A stretch of DNA of 64,000 nt from Austwickia sp. TVS 96-490-7B (GTDB lineage: Bacteria > Actinomycetota > Actinomycetes > Actinomycetales > Dermatophilaceae): the NCBI RefSeq assembly GCF_019331795.1, contig NZ_JAHPZL010000001.1, forward strand, positions 387,748-451,747, given 5' to 3'. Under the pieces are notes generated by a model. That model was not told the DNA's origin and made no database searches. It was given only the letters and a program-made list of their open reading frames with translations. Shown here in pieces: positions 52,636 through 60,798 of the stretch (its first letter is position 1; the number at the start of each line of letters is the position of its first letter). The translations under genes and the position numbers were made by a program.

Positions 52636-53964
52636 ATGGTCTGGCTCCACTTGGCCGTCGTCTTGGCGGCCATCATCCTCGGCGCCCGTTTAGGCGGTAT
52701 CGCCATTGGCTTTGCCGGTGGCATCGGCGTCGTCGGGCTGTCCTTGCTCGGCGCAAAACCCACCACCGCTGGCATGCCACTCGACGTGATTTCGATCATC
52801 ATGGCGGTGATCTGCGCGATCGCTGCGATGCAGGTCGCTGGCGGCATGGATTATCTCGTCGATCTGGTCGACAAGGTGTTACGTCGTAACCCCCAGCATT
52901 TGATGTTCTTAGCGCCAGTCATGACGTATCTGATGACGTTGATGGCCGGGACAGGGCACACCGCGTTTTCAGCGATGCCTGTCATCACTGAGGTTGCGAA
53001 GGAAAACAACATCCGACCGGCACGACCGTTGTCGATCGCCGTGGTGTCCTCACAGATCGCCATCACTGCCTCGCCAATCTCAGCGGCGGTGGTGTTTTTG
53101 TCCAGCACACTGGAAAACAAGGGCGTGGACTATCTGCAGATCCTGGCAGTGTGCATCCCCTCGACCTTCCTGGCCTGTTTGATCACGGCAGCGTTGATGC
53201 TGCTGTGGGACAAACGCAACCCGCGCAGCGCCCTGGAATTCGACCCGGAGTATCAGCGCCGCCGAGACGCGGGGCTGCTCGACACGACGTCACACGCCGG
53301 CCGGGAACTGAAAGCTGGCGCGAAACGGTCCGTGTTGATCTTCTTGGCCGGACTGGTCACGGTGATGCTCTATGCCACGGCGATCAGCGACAAGGTCAAA
53401 CTGATCGACCCGAAGACCGCCCCCATGCCCCGGGACGCCGCGATCATCTCGATCATGTTGACCGTCGCGACGATCATCGTGCTGTCCTGCAAAGTCCAGC
53501 CCGCAGAAGTGTTGAACGCGTCAACGTTCAAGTCGGGGATGAGCGCATCCATCTGTGTCCTCGGCGTCGCCTGGTTGGGGACGACCTTCGTCAAAGCCCA
53601 CGAAAAAGACATCATGACGTTGGCCGGTGACCTGCTCAAAGACCACGCCTGGCTACTGGCCGTCATCCTGTTCTTCGCAGCATCGCTGCTCTACAGCCAG
53701 GCAGCGACAGCAAAAGCCATCATGCCCACCGCGATTGCGTTGGGGGTGTCTAATGTCGCAGTCGTCGCTTCATTTGCGGCTGTGTCAGCGTTGTTCGTGC
53801 TGCCGACGTACCCGACGTTGTTGGCAGCGGTAGAAATGGACGACACCGGCTCCACTCGGATCGGTAAAGCCGTGTTCAACCATCCGTTCCTCGTCCCAGG
53901 GGTGCTCGCGATTGGGTTCTCGGTCGCGTTGGGGTTCCTGTTCGGGGGGTTGATCATCCACTGA
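52636..53964 (+). CDS. Anaerobic C4-dicarboxylate transporter (DcuA/DcuB family)
   Basis: 442 residues, about ten to twelve membrane helices. Family motifs: GGIGVVGLSLLGAKP, GTGHTAFSAMPVITEVAKEN, RPARPLSIAVVSSQIAITAS and YPTLLAAVEMDDTGSTRIGK. It exchanges fumarate, malate or aspartate for succinate. AGAGGAG precedes ATG 52636. DcuA versus DcuB cannot be decided. Confidence 0.92.
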   Translation: MVWLHLAVVLAAIILGARLGGIAIGFAGGIGVVGLSLLGAKPTTAGMPLDVISIIMAVICAIAAMQVAGGMDYLVDLVDKVLRRNPQHLMFLAPVMTYLMTLMAGTGHTAFSAMPVITEVAKENNIRPARPLSIAVVSSQIAITASPISAAVVFLSSTLENKGVDYLQILAVCIPSTFLACLITAALMLLWDKRNPRSALEFDPEYQRRRDAGLLDTTSHAGRELKAGAKRSVLIFLAGLVTVMLYATAISDKVKLIDPKTAPMPRDAAIISIMLTVATIIVLSCKVQPAEVLNASTFKSGMSASICVLGVAWLGTTFVKAHEKDIMTLAGDLLKDHAWLLAVILFFAASLLYSQAATAKAIMPTAIALGVSNVAVVASFAAVSALFVLPTYPTLLAAVEMDDTGSTRIGKAVFNHPFLVPGVLAIGFSVALGFLFGGLIIH

Positions 53965-54072
53965 TCTTTCAGACATGCACGGTCGTCGGCGACGGTTGAG
54001 ACCGCAGATGACCTGTGCATACCAATCTGGGTGCGGGGTGAGGCCCACGCCAAGATTGGGTCTCGCCGCATC

Positions 54073-54130
54073 GGGTAGCGGCATCTGATCGGGCCGACGT
54101 TGTGAGGCGACGTCGGCCCGATGGCTACCC
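54073..54130 (+). terminator. Terminator after the Dcu gene
   Basis: Inner 13-bp stem ATCGGGCCGACGT/ACGTCGGCCCGAT (54088-54100 with 54110-54122) and outer GGGTAGC/GCTACCC, a long cruciform about 110 nt past the stop. Confidence 0.7.
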
Positions 54131-54187
54131 GCACGGTCGTCGTACCCCCTGGTCCTGAGACGTGCTTCTTCTTGCCTCCCGCCGACC

Positions 54188-54348
54188 CCGCCCACGGGCG
54201 ACTCTCCCCGCACCACGCCCCGCCCACGGGCGCAACACCTCACCCGCCATCCCGCCCACGGGCGACTTCCCGGCACAAAACCCCAGGACCACTCCCACCA
54301 AACCCGCCCACGGGCGCAACACCTCACCCGCCATCCCGCCCACGGGCG
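54188..54348. repeat. Five spaced copies of CCGCCCACGGGCG
   Basis: Copies begin at 54188, 54220, 54252, 54304 and 54336, giving steps of 32, 32, 52 and 32 nt. Each is a 5-bp hairpin (CGCCC-AC-GGGCG). The block 54219-54266 is repeated at 54303-54350 almost exactly (48 nt), so a duplication built part of the array. Non-coding in my view. Confidence 0.75.
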
Positions 54349-54545
54349 ACATTAGAGGAAAGTCGCCCTGGAATCACCGGCCATATTCGCCCCATCAGCC
54401 CCAGCCAGGAGGCTACGGTGGCACCTGTCAAGAGGGACGTGGGGACCGTCCGGGGCGGGCTGGGCATGGGGGTTACGTGTCGCGTTGGTCGCCGTACGGC
54501 GTCCGCCGCGATCCTCGCCTTCGCTGCACACGACGGGGTGTTGTC

Positions 54546-55196
54546 ATGGCTGCACATTTCAATCCGGCACCTGGATGGTCGCGCCCTCCTTCACCGGAAT
54601 GGATCCCCCCGAAAGGCTGGGTCCCGCCGGAGGATTGGCCGGATGCGCCTGCTGGATGGGGATTTTGGGTGGACGATGAGGGTACGCCGGTGCGCGGACC
54701 CTACGGGAGGTACGGCGGCGAATCCACCAGCCATCGGGCAAAACGCATCGGGATAGTCGGCGCATTCGCGGTGTTGGGGTTGGTGTCCTGTGTGTCGCTG
54801 AGCCAAGGCGCAGGTGAGCAACGGCCCGGGCAGGTGGCGGCAGCGACACCGTCCGCCGCTCAGACCGTGACCGTGACATCGACCGCAACAGTGACAAGTA
54901 CCGTGACGATGTCTCCGACGATGACAGCTTCTTCAGCAGCGGCCAGCACTACATCTGCCGCGCCAGCCGCACCCGCGCCAGCCGCTTCGGAAGCCCCAGC
55001 TCCGGCTCCTGCTCCTGACGAGGAGGCCGATTCACAGGGTGGAGGACATTCGGGCGCAAATCAGCAACACCCTTCAGGGGTGTATTACCGCTCTTGCAAG
55101 GAAGCCCGCGCGGCAGGTGCGGCACCGATCCGCCGTGGACAGCCTGGTTATCGGTCAGGTTTGGACCGCGACAACGACGGCATCGCCTGCGAATGA
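54546..55196 (+). CDS. Excalibur calcium-binding domain protein, single-pass membrane
   Basis: 216 residues. Trp/Pro-rich cytosolic start (NPAPGWSRPPSPEWIPPKGW and VPPEDWPDAPAGWGFWVDD), one membrane segment (RIGIVGAFAVLGLVSCVSLS), a long Ala/Thr/Ser/Pro-rich stalk, and the C-terminal excalibur domain YYRSCKEARAAGAAPI ending DRDNDGIACE, with the Asp ligands of an EF-hand-like loop and two Cys. Cell-surface protein; function not established. ATG 54546 fits the start of homology. Confidence 0.8.
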   Translation: MAAHFNPAPGWSRPPSPEWIPPKGWVPPEDWPDAPAGWGFWVDDEGTPVRGPYGRYGGESTSHRAKRIGIVGAFAVLGLVSCVSLSQGAGEQRPGQVAAATPSAAQTVTVTSTATVTSTVTMSPTMTASSAAASTTSAAPAAPAPAASEAPAPAPAPDEEADSQGGGHSGANQQHPSGVYYRSCKEARAAGAAPIRRGQPGYRSGLDRDNDGIACE

Positions 55197-55357
55197 TAGC
55201 CAGCCCAGTGACGGCGACCCTCTGAGTGTTCAGGTGCGGTGACGACCCAGGAGCCTCACCGCACCTGGGCACCAGGCGAGCCCACGAGTCCGCAGCGTCG
55301 TGATCCCTTCACCTCAGTTTGGCGATCCTCGCATGTCCTGGCATGATGAGGGAGCGC

Positions 55358-55441
55358 GCGCGAGTGGCGGAATAGGCAGACGCGCACGGTTCAGGTCCGT
55401 GTGCCCGAAAGGGCATGGGGGTTCAACTCCCCCCTCGCGCA
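55358..55441 (+). tRNA. tRNA-Leu (CAG)
   Basis: 84 nt with a long variable arm. Acceptor GCGCGAG/CTCGCGC, anticodon stem CACGG/CCGTG around TTCAGGT (anticodon CAG), T-arm GGGGGTTCAACTCCCCC. Discriminator A; CCA not encoded. It borders the repeat-bounded segment. Confidence 0.97.
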
Positions 55442-55486
55442 CTCTTAGATGGCTCCCGAATATCGGGGTCATCTCTTCCCGAAAGT

Positions 55487-55517
55487 CCCCGGTCAGAGCA
55501 CTCTGGCCGGGGTTTTT
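55487..55517 (+). terminator. Terminator of tRNA-Leu
   Basis: CCCCGGTCAGAG pairs with CTCTGGCCGGGG (one G-T) and is followed by TTTTT. The 3' part enters the direct repeat below. Confidence 0.75.
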
Positions 55518-55556
55518 GTCATTCCTGGCAGCTCGAGGACACGGGACGGGTGGGCT
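55512..55556. repeat. Left 45-nt direct repeat
   Basis: Matches 58062-58106 at 43 of 45 positions; the exact core is 32 nt (55525-55556). It starts inside the T-run of the tRNA-Leu terminator. The two copies bound about 2.5 kb. Confidence 0.75.
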
Positions 55557-55579
55557 GGGCTGTTCGGGGTTGGCCGTGG

Positions 55580-55858
55580 AGATCTTCGCGTGCCGGTGAG
55601 CTGGCTGCCCTTGGCCGTTGTGTAGCCGCGGTCGAGCAGGATGTCTTCGAGTCGCGGCAGTGCGTCGACAATGTTCAGGCAGGCTCGGTCACGGATCCCC
55701 GGTCGGATCGCCAGGCCGACCTCGTCGAAGGGGCAACCTTGAGGGCAGGCGAGCACCTCGCAGGTGTCTGGGTCAACGTCGAGGGCGTGGTCGTGCTTGG
55801 CCAGGACTCCGCGCTCGACCACGCGCTTGATGGATCGGCACACGCCGAAGGTGGTCAT
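55580..55858 (-). pseudogene. Transposase, N-terminal remnant
   Basis: Minus strand from ATG 55858: MTTFGVCRSIKRVVERGVLA, DPDTCEVLACPQGCPFDEVG, IRPGIRDRACLNIVDALPRL and EDILLDRGYTTAKGSQLTG, after which homology ends and the frame runs into the repeat. The LDRGYT-x-x-x-SQ motif suits an actinobacterial transposase N-terminus. The 5183-5953 remnant looks like the missing C-terminal half of a related protein. Confidence 0.45.
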
Positions 55859-55874
55859 CGTGTTGGGCTGCCGG

Positions 55875-57344
55875 TCACCTGTCGGGAACCACATCTCGTA
55901 CTCCACCGGCGACGGCGATGTCGAGAAGTCGAGCATGCGGCAACTCGGCGCGGGCAATCAGCGATCGAAGGCGCATCCGCTGTTCCTCGTCGAGCTGGTC
56001 GTACATCGGCGGCGATGCAGCTCGTCCATATCGGGAGAGCTCGACGTCGTGGTCTAGCAGGATCTCGAGGTCGGCCAAGGTCTCCTCCCATCCGCCGAGA
56101 CCGCGATGCAGCCACCATGCTCGACGCCTGAGTCGACTGTCACCTGACTGCTTCATCGTAGCCAAGTCGTCGATAGCCCAGAATCGCCGGAGACGAATAA
56201 GGCCAGAGGAAGCGAGCCGTGCCTCCTTGTTGGATCCGAATCGCATGACGTCGAAGAGTTCAACGACGTCTTCGGGCTCCGCGACGTCCGCGAGCTGTTT
56301 GAGCCCCACCTTCGCGAGTGCTGGCTTTCCCAGGCGTACGAGCTCGATCGCTTCATCGTGGTCAATAGTCCCGCCTGCCTCGAGGACGCCTGTGTACGCG
56401 CGCGCCCGGAGTCGGGGTGACAGATCACGGTCACTCGCCATCGCTCGATATGTAGGAAGTGCCTCGCGGTCAAGGTCGGCCCAGCGGGTCCGAGCCCACA
56501 TTCGAACCAACACCGAGGTGTCGACCAGCAGTTCCTTCAGTAATGCCGGGTTGATCTCCTCGGCCGTCAGCCGAACGAGGCCCAGGGCCCGCGCCTCGGC
56601 AGTCCCGCACGTGAGGAGGATGTCCATCACGATGTCCGGAGGAGCGGTTTCGGCGATCACCCGGCTCAAGAGGCTGCGGACCACCTGATCGGACTCGGTC
56701 CGCAGGGCGGGGACAGCGTCCTCGACCGCGAGCAGGCCGCTGGCCAAGCTCTGGCGGAAGGCCGCGCGCCTGAGATCTCGATCCTCCGACTCTCGCATTG
56801 CTGCCAATACGACCGCTTCGCCATGTTCGTCGATAAGTTGACGCAGGTACAGGACTCGAACATCGCCGGCGCGAAGGCGATCACGGATGAGCTCGAGGAT
56901 GGGCATGATGCGCATCGCTGAGGCCTGTGTAGTGCGAACCAAGACGGCGCGTGCTGCCGCTTCCCGGATGGCTGGCACGTGGTCCGTCAGCCGCAGTGCG
57001 AGAGCCCGATCGGCGAGCAAGCCCTCAGCAGCGGCCAGTCGGGCCACGGCCCGCTCTCGCACGAAGCCATCAGCGTGCATGCTCGCTAAGGCGGCGCTCA
57101 CAGGTGTGGGGTCGTTCATGACCTCCTTTGTCCACTCCTGCGCTCTTCCAAGGGCAGAGCCCTCCCACCGCCGCTGCCGGGCCAAGCCGTCGACGCGCAG
57201 CAGCTGGGCTGCCGTCAGCCCCGAAAGCCAAACGCCTGCCGCATTCAAGCCAGCAGGGTCGTCGGCAAAGGCGGACGCACTGGCTGATATCAGGCGTCGG
57301 CGAATCTCAGCGTCATCAAGCACATGACCATCATCGCTCGCCAA
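55875..57344 (-). CDS. HEAT-repeat-like helical protein, unknown function
   Basis: 489 residues, wholly alpha-helical with regular 30-40-residue repeats ending in Leu/Arg-rich helices (PTPVSAALASMHADGFVRER, HVPAIREAAARAVLVRTTQA, DRDLRRAAFRQSLASGLLAV, EPEDVVELFDVMRFGSNKEA). TTG 57344 is preceded by GGAGGAGG, and it overlaps the upstream gene by 14 nt. No catalytic motif is visible. Probably a protein-binding scaffold or immunity-like protein. It lies inside the repeat-bounded segment and with the gene at 57331 forms a two-gene unit. Confidence 0.6.
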   Translation of the reverse strand: MASDDGHVLDDAEIRRRLISASASAFADDPAGLNAAGVWLSGLTAAQLLRVDGLARQRRWEGSALGRAQEWTKEVMNDPTPVSAALASMHADGFVRERAVARLAAAEGLLADRALALRLTDHVPAIREAAARAVLVRTTQASAMRIMPILELIRDRLRAGDVRVLYLRQLIDEHGEAVVLAAMRESEDRDLRRAAFRQSLASGLLAVEDAVPALRTESDQVVRSLLSRVIAETAPPDIVMDILLTCGTAEARALGLVRLTAEEINPALLKELLVDTSVLVRMWARTRWADLDREALPTYRAMASDRDLSPRLRARAYTGVLEAGGTIDHDEAIELVRLGKPALAKVGLKQLADVAEPEDVVELFDVMRFGSNKEARLASSGLIRLRRFWAIDDLATMKQSGDSRLRRRAWWLHRGLGGWEETLADLEILLDHDVELSRYGRAASPPMYDQLDEEQRMRLRSLIARAELPHARLLDIAVAGGVRDVVPDR

Positions 57345-58092
57345 GGTTCCTCCTCCCACGTAGTAGCAGAGTTTCGGCTTCAGCCCTCGGGTTCACTGTT
57401 GTCTTGGTCAGAGCCAATCGCGGCTCCAAGGTCTCGATACCTCGCTTGCCGAACTGGAAGCGTGGCGCGTGCAACAGTGTGGGGAGGGACATCGGGAAGG
57501 TCGGGTCGGATACGGCTTCAGTTATCCATTCGGGTTCTCCGCTTGAGATGCCCCAGAAGAGGTTCCTGGCCATCGGGCTCCGCCACACACGTTCCCAGAA
57601 TTCGAACCGGTGCTCGTTGCTTAGCTCGCGTGCGCTTTCCTCCCACTCGTCGAAGTCGTCGTAACCTTCTGTGTCGCCTAGAAGCTCGGTGGCAAGACGA
57701 ACAGTCATGACGTCGTTGTTGACGCACGTGCTGATGAGGGGACTCGTTGAGTGGGTTAAGCCATGGTCAAGTGCTGCACGGAGCCAAGTGTCGGGGTGGG
57801 GACCCCTGGCCAGGCGGACCATGATCTTCCATGCTGTGGAGCCGTGATTGATGATCGTGAGGTCGTCGGCGTGGTCCACGAGCCAGCGCATGAGGATGCT
57901 GGGCGGTTGTTCGAGGTAGGGCGCGAGGGCTCGGTCGAGCTCTTCGTCTCTGATGCGGTGGTCCTCTTCCCAGTCCTCGGATCGGTCCCGCTCGGCAGTC
58001 AGTGCCGCGAACAGCGCATCCGGTTCGTCAAGCTTGATGTTGAGGATGGAGGCTTCTCTGTGTTTTTGGCATTTCTGGCAGCTCGAGGACAC
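57331..58092 (-). CDS. Unknown 253-aa acidic helical protein, possibly 5'-truncated
   Basis: From about residue 17 the protein reads LNIKLDEPDALFAALTAERD then RWLVDHADDLTIINHGSTAW, TWLRAALDHGLTHS and RFEFWERVWRSPMARNLFWG. No family recognised; Trp- and acid-rich helices recall immunity or HEAT-like scaffolds. GTG 58092 starts inside the right direct repeat, so the first 15 residues are encoded by repeat sequence and the native start may have been lost. Its stop overlaps the next gene. Confidence 0.5.
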   Translation of the reverse strand: MSSSCQKCQKHREASILNIKLDEPDALFAALTAERDRSEDWEEDHRIRDEELDRALAPYLEQPPSILMRWLVDHADDLTIINHGSTAWKIMVRLARGPHPDTWLRAALDHGLTHSTSPLISTCVNNDVMTVRLATELLGDTEGYDDFDEWEESARELSNEHRFEFWERVWRSPMARNLFWGISSGEPEWITEAVSDPTFPMSLPTLLHAPRFQFGKRGIETLEPRLALTKTTVNPRAEAETLLLRGRRNLGER

Positions 58093-58106
58093 GGGACGGG
58101 TGGGCT
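58062..58106. repeat. Right 45-nt direct repeat
   Basis: Second copy of the repeat at 55512-55556, two mismatches, exact core 58075-58106. It covers the 5' end of the 253-aa gene and lies 16 nt from the P-loop gene's stop codon. Confidence 0.75.
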
Positions 58107-58121
58107 GTTCGCGGCCAGCCG

Positions 58122-58676
58122 TTACTGCTGGCTCACCGTCTCTCGGTCCAGCACCGGGAGCAGAGCGGCGGCCGTCTCCTCCGGGGAGCGTGCAGAGGTG
58201 TCAATGACAAGGTCAGCCGCCGTCGACAGCCAGCCGGTCCGGGCGTCGGCCGCTACGAGGAACGCGTCGACGTGTGCCTCGCGCCAGGCCCGGACCCCCG
58301 GCGGCTGCGTGGTGTCACGACGGATCCGGTCGCGCAGCACCGCTTCGTCGGCCGTCAGGACGACGAGGCGGGTTTGCTGCCTGGCCGCCTGGAGCCCCGC
58401 CCGTAGCTCTCGCCAGTATTCCTCGCGCAGCACCGTCTGCACCGCGAGGACCCCGCTCCTAGTGAACCGCGCGACCTCGTCGATGCAGACGGGGACGAGG
58501 GTGCGCCACGGCGGGAGGTCTTGGAAGTCGTTGACGGCAATATCGCCGAGGCTCGCCCGGAGCATGAACCCGACCTCTTCCGGGTCGAAGACGCGCCACG
58601 CCGGGCGCGCCGCGACGGCGAGGGCCGCGGCCGTCGACTTCCCCACCCCGAACGGGCCGGTGACCCAGACGACCAT
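58122..58676 (-). CDS. P-loop kinase/ATPase-like protein
   Basis: 184 residues starting MVVWVTGPFGVGKSTAAALA (Walker A GPFGVGKST). FDPEEVGFMLRASLG follows, a pattern of small AAA-type or phosphotransferase-like kinases related to zeta toxins and chloramphenicol phosphotransferase. VVLTADEAVLRDRIRRDTTQ carries the Arg-rich lid. ATG 58676 has GGAAGGGA upstream. Likely phosphorylates or senses a small molecule; substrate unknown. Confidence 0.65.
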   Translation of the reverse strand: MVVWVTGPFGVGKSTAAALAVAARPAWRVFDPEEVGFMLRASLGDIAVNDFQDLPPWRTLVPVCIDEVARFTRSGVLAVQTVLREEYWRELRAGLQAARQQTRLVVLTADEAVLRDRIRRDTTQPPGVRAWREAHVDAFLVAADARTGWLSTAADLVIDTSARSPEETAAALLPVLDRETVSQQ

Positions 58677-58830
58677 CAGGGTCCCTTCCCGGAGTAGCTG
58701 CTGACGCACGCAGCGTGTCACTGTCCCCTGACATCGGAGAATCCAGCACGACGTTGGAGCTGGCACGGGTACACCCCATGGACTCGTCTGGCGTGTGCCT
58801 AGCTCGCGTGCTGCGGTGTGCCGGTGGTGG

Positions 58831-59394
58831 TCAGAGTTCCAACTCGCGGGTGCTGCCGATGGTGACGACAAGAATGTCTTGATTGGCGGCGATTTCACCG
58901 GTGACGGTGAGATTTCCGGCGTCTTTGCGGAGATATTCGGAGAGCCGATAATGCCGGAGGAATGTGCCAGCGGGGAGTTGTGGTTGCAGGTCAGCGGGGA
59001 CCCAGGGCGCGGGGGTTTTCATCACGCTCCCTTTGGAGAGGGTGGCTGCACGAAGGTGTCGGGCTGCATCTGGGGTCAATCTGACGACGGCGATGAGTCC
59101 GTGGGTGGCGGCAGGTGACAGGTCACCTTTGAAGCCTTTTCCTTCAAGCCGACCGGCAAGCCAGGAGACGTGGGTGGCGTCGGGGAGCGCGGGGATCAGG
59201 GTTCGCAGTGCAGTCTCGTCGTGGCTGACGGATCCTGCGGCGATGAGGTTTCGGCCTTCGGGTGCCACGAATCGTGAGCGGGTCGCCACGGGGGTGTTGT
59301 CATGTTCGGGTGGGTCTTCTCCTGCACATCCTGCGCTCAGTCCGGCGATCGCTACGGCGAGGAGGAGTGCGAGTGGTCGTCTCACCGGAGACAT
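58831..59394 (-). CDS. Lipoprotein, unknown function
   Basis: 187 residues. Signal peptide with lipobox: MSPVRRPLALLLAVAIAGLS then AGCAG, so Cys23 would be lipidated. The mature part is alpha/beta without a known motif (LIAAGSVSHDETALRTLIPA onward). It lies at the border of the ESX locus, divergent from the EspG-like gene; a role beside type VII secretion is possible but unsupported. Confidence 0.6.
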   Translation of the reverse strand: MSPVRRPLALLLAVAIAGLSAGCAGEDPPEHDNTPVATRSRFVAPEGRNLIAAGSVSHDETALRTLIPALPDATHVSWLAGRLEGKGFKGDLSPAATHGLIAVVRLTPDAARHLRAATLSKGSVMKTPAPWVPADLQPQLPAGTFLRHYRLSEYLRKDAGNLTVTGEIAANQDILVVTIGSTRELEL

Positions 59395-59960
59395 GGAGGG
59401 GGGCTGGTGCGGGTGGCACGTCGGGCGTGATCTGCGACGTGGATGCGCTGATGGCGCTCTCGTGCTGACCTTGAGTCCCCGTGTAGCCCTGTGACCATGT
59501 GGGGACCGTACCTGTGTCAGCAGGGGATGAGCTGGGCGCCAGGAGGATATTTCCAGTGCTTTTCACTGGACGTCGCTGAATGCTTTCTGGGAACGCTGCG
59601 CCGGTCGCGGTTCTGGTCATGTGGGGGTGTGTTGACAGTTGGTTGGTGTCAGGCTGGCGTGAGTGACATATGGGTCGGGTTGGTGGGGTCGAGGACGTCG
59701 TACGTCGTGGGGGGTGTCTGAGGGCAGTGATGCCCTATGCCGTCTGGATCGTCGATGCCGATTCGCAATCTGGGAATGGTGGAGGCTGTGTGTTTTTCGA
59801 CAGCTTCCCTTCAATGTGGGTGATGCCACCCGCCGCTGTGACGGTAAAGCAGCTGGCGGCGTACCTGCGGCTGTCTTGTGGATCGTCCTTGAACGAGTGA
59901 CCAGTCATGCCATGATGGTGGCTGGTCATCTGTCCAGATTCGGGGAAGAGGTTGCCGCAC
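59395..59960. other. Intergenic region between the lipoprotein and ESX genes
   Basis: About 560 bp between divergent genes, so it should contain both promoters. A 56-codon plus-strand frame from ATG 59730 (MPYAVWIVDADSQSGNGGG) has GAGGG upstream but no other support. Confidence 0.4.
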
Positions 59961-60755
59961 GTGGTGGGGGTCACACTGAAGCGCGTCGATGTCAAGGACT
60001 TCTTGTGGGATTACGGCATTTGCTTGCCGTTTCCGTTGAGGTTGGGCCCGGTCGGGCCGGTGGGGGTGCATCCGCAGTGGGCCCGTTCAGATGTGTCGGT
60101 GTTCAACGATCGTCCACGGCTGCTGCGCACCTGGGGTCGCGACACAGCGGCTGCTCTCAGCGAACTCGCTAAGGCTGTACGCAGCTGCTCCACCACGGTG
60201 TATGTGCATGCCGTGACCAACGATTCCGGTGAGCCGGAGTCACAGCTAACAGCAGTGGCTTTGACCGGTGCAGACACCGTGGTGGTGATTGCCGACCAGC
60301 CTCAGGATGTCAAGGTCGCCGTCGTACCGTGGCAGGACACCGAAAATACCCTGATGCAGTTCATGCCGTCCGCCACGCCATGGCCGTTTAATCCGGTCCG
60401 CGTTCGAGCAGCGGAGTTGCAGCGGGCTTGCCGTGAAGCCGCTGCTGGCGCACCCCCTCGCACCGTCGCTCGGATGTTCACCCAGTGCGGGATGCCTCCA
60501 GAGCTGTACCGAGACGTCGTTGATATCGGCGAACGTGCCGAGGTGCGAGGTTTCCTCGGCGCTGCTCGGGAGGACGCGCACGGCCATCAGCCCAGTGCGC
60601 TGTCTGCGGATTTCGTCACCTCGCCGCGCGGCGGTTTTATTCGATCGGTGCAGGGCCCGGAAATCACGTTCGCACCGTTAACTGCGGCTGTGGTGTCCCG
60701 CCTCTTACGGACCTGCCCGGGGACGGTGCCGCGAACGATGCCCCAGCGCGGCTGA
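59961..60755 (+). CDS. EspG-like ESX secretion-associated chaperone
   Basis: 264 residues. The end carries the EspG pattern: GERAEVRGFLGAAREDAHGH, DFVTSPRGGFIRSVQGPE and FAPLTAAVVSRLL; the N-terminal half (VKDFLWDYGICLPFPLRLGP) also fits. EspG proteins bind PE/PPE-type substrates and deliver them to a type VII secretion machine. Start is GTG 59961 or TTG 59952 (GAAGAGG nearby). Followed by a PPE/WXG-like gene, as expected for the chaperone-substrate pair. Confidence 0.7.
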   Translation: MVGVTLKRVDVKDFLWDYGICLPFPLRLGPVGPVGVHPQWARSDVSVFNDRPRLLRTWGRDTAAALSELAKAVRSCSTTVYVHAVTNDSGEPESQLTAVALTGADTVVVIADQPQDVKVAVVPWQDTENTLMQFMPSATPWPFNPVRVRAAELQRACREAAAGAPPRTVARMFTQCGMPPELYRDVVDIGERAEVRGFLGAAREDAHGHQPSALSADFVTSPRGGFIRSVQGPEITFAPLTAAVVSRLLRTCPGTVPRTMPQRG

Positions 60756-60798
60756 CGAGTGATCTGGTCCAGGACGTACGACGAGGAGGATGGTAGGC

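Noticed and set aside
54188..54348. CRISPR array
   Set aside because: Repeat is only 13 nt, two of the intervals are identical, and there are no cas genes.
59730..59900. 56-codon plus-strand frame
   Set aside because: Has a weak ribosome site but no homology and lies in the divergent promoter region.
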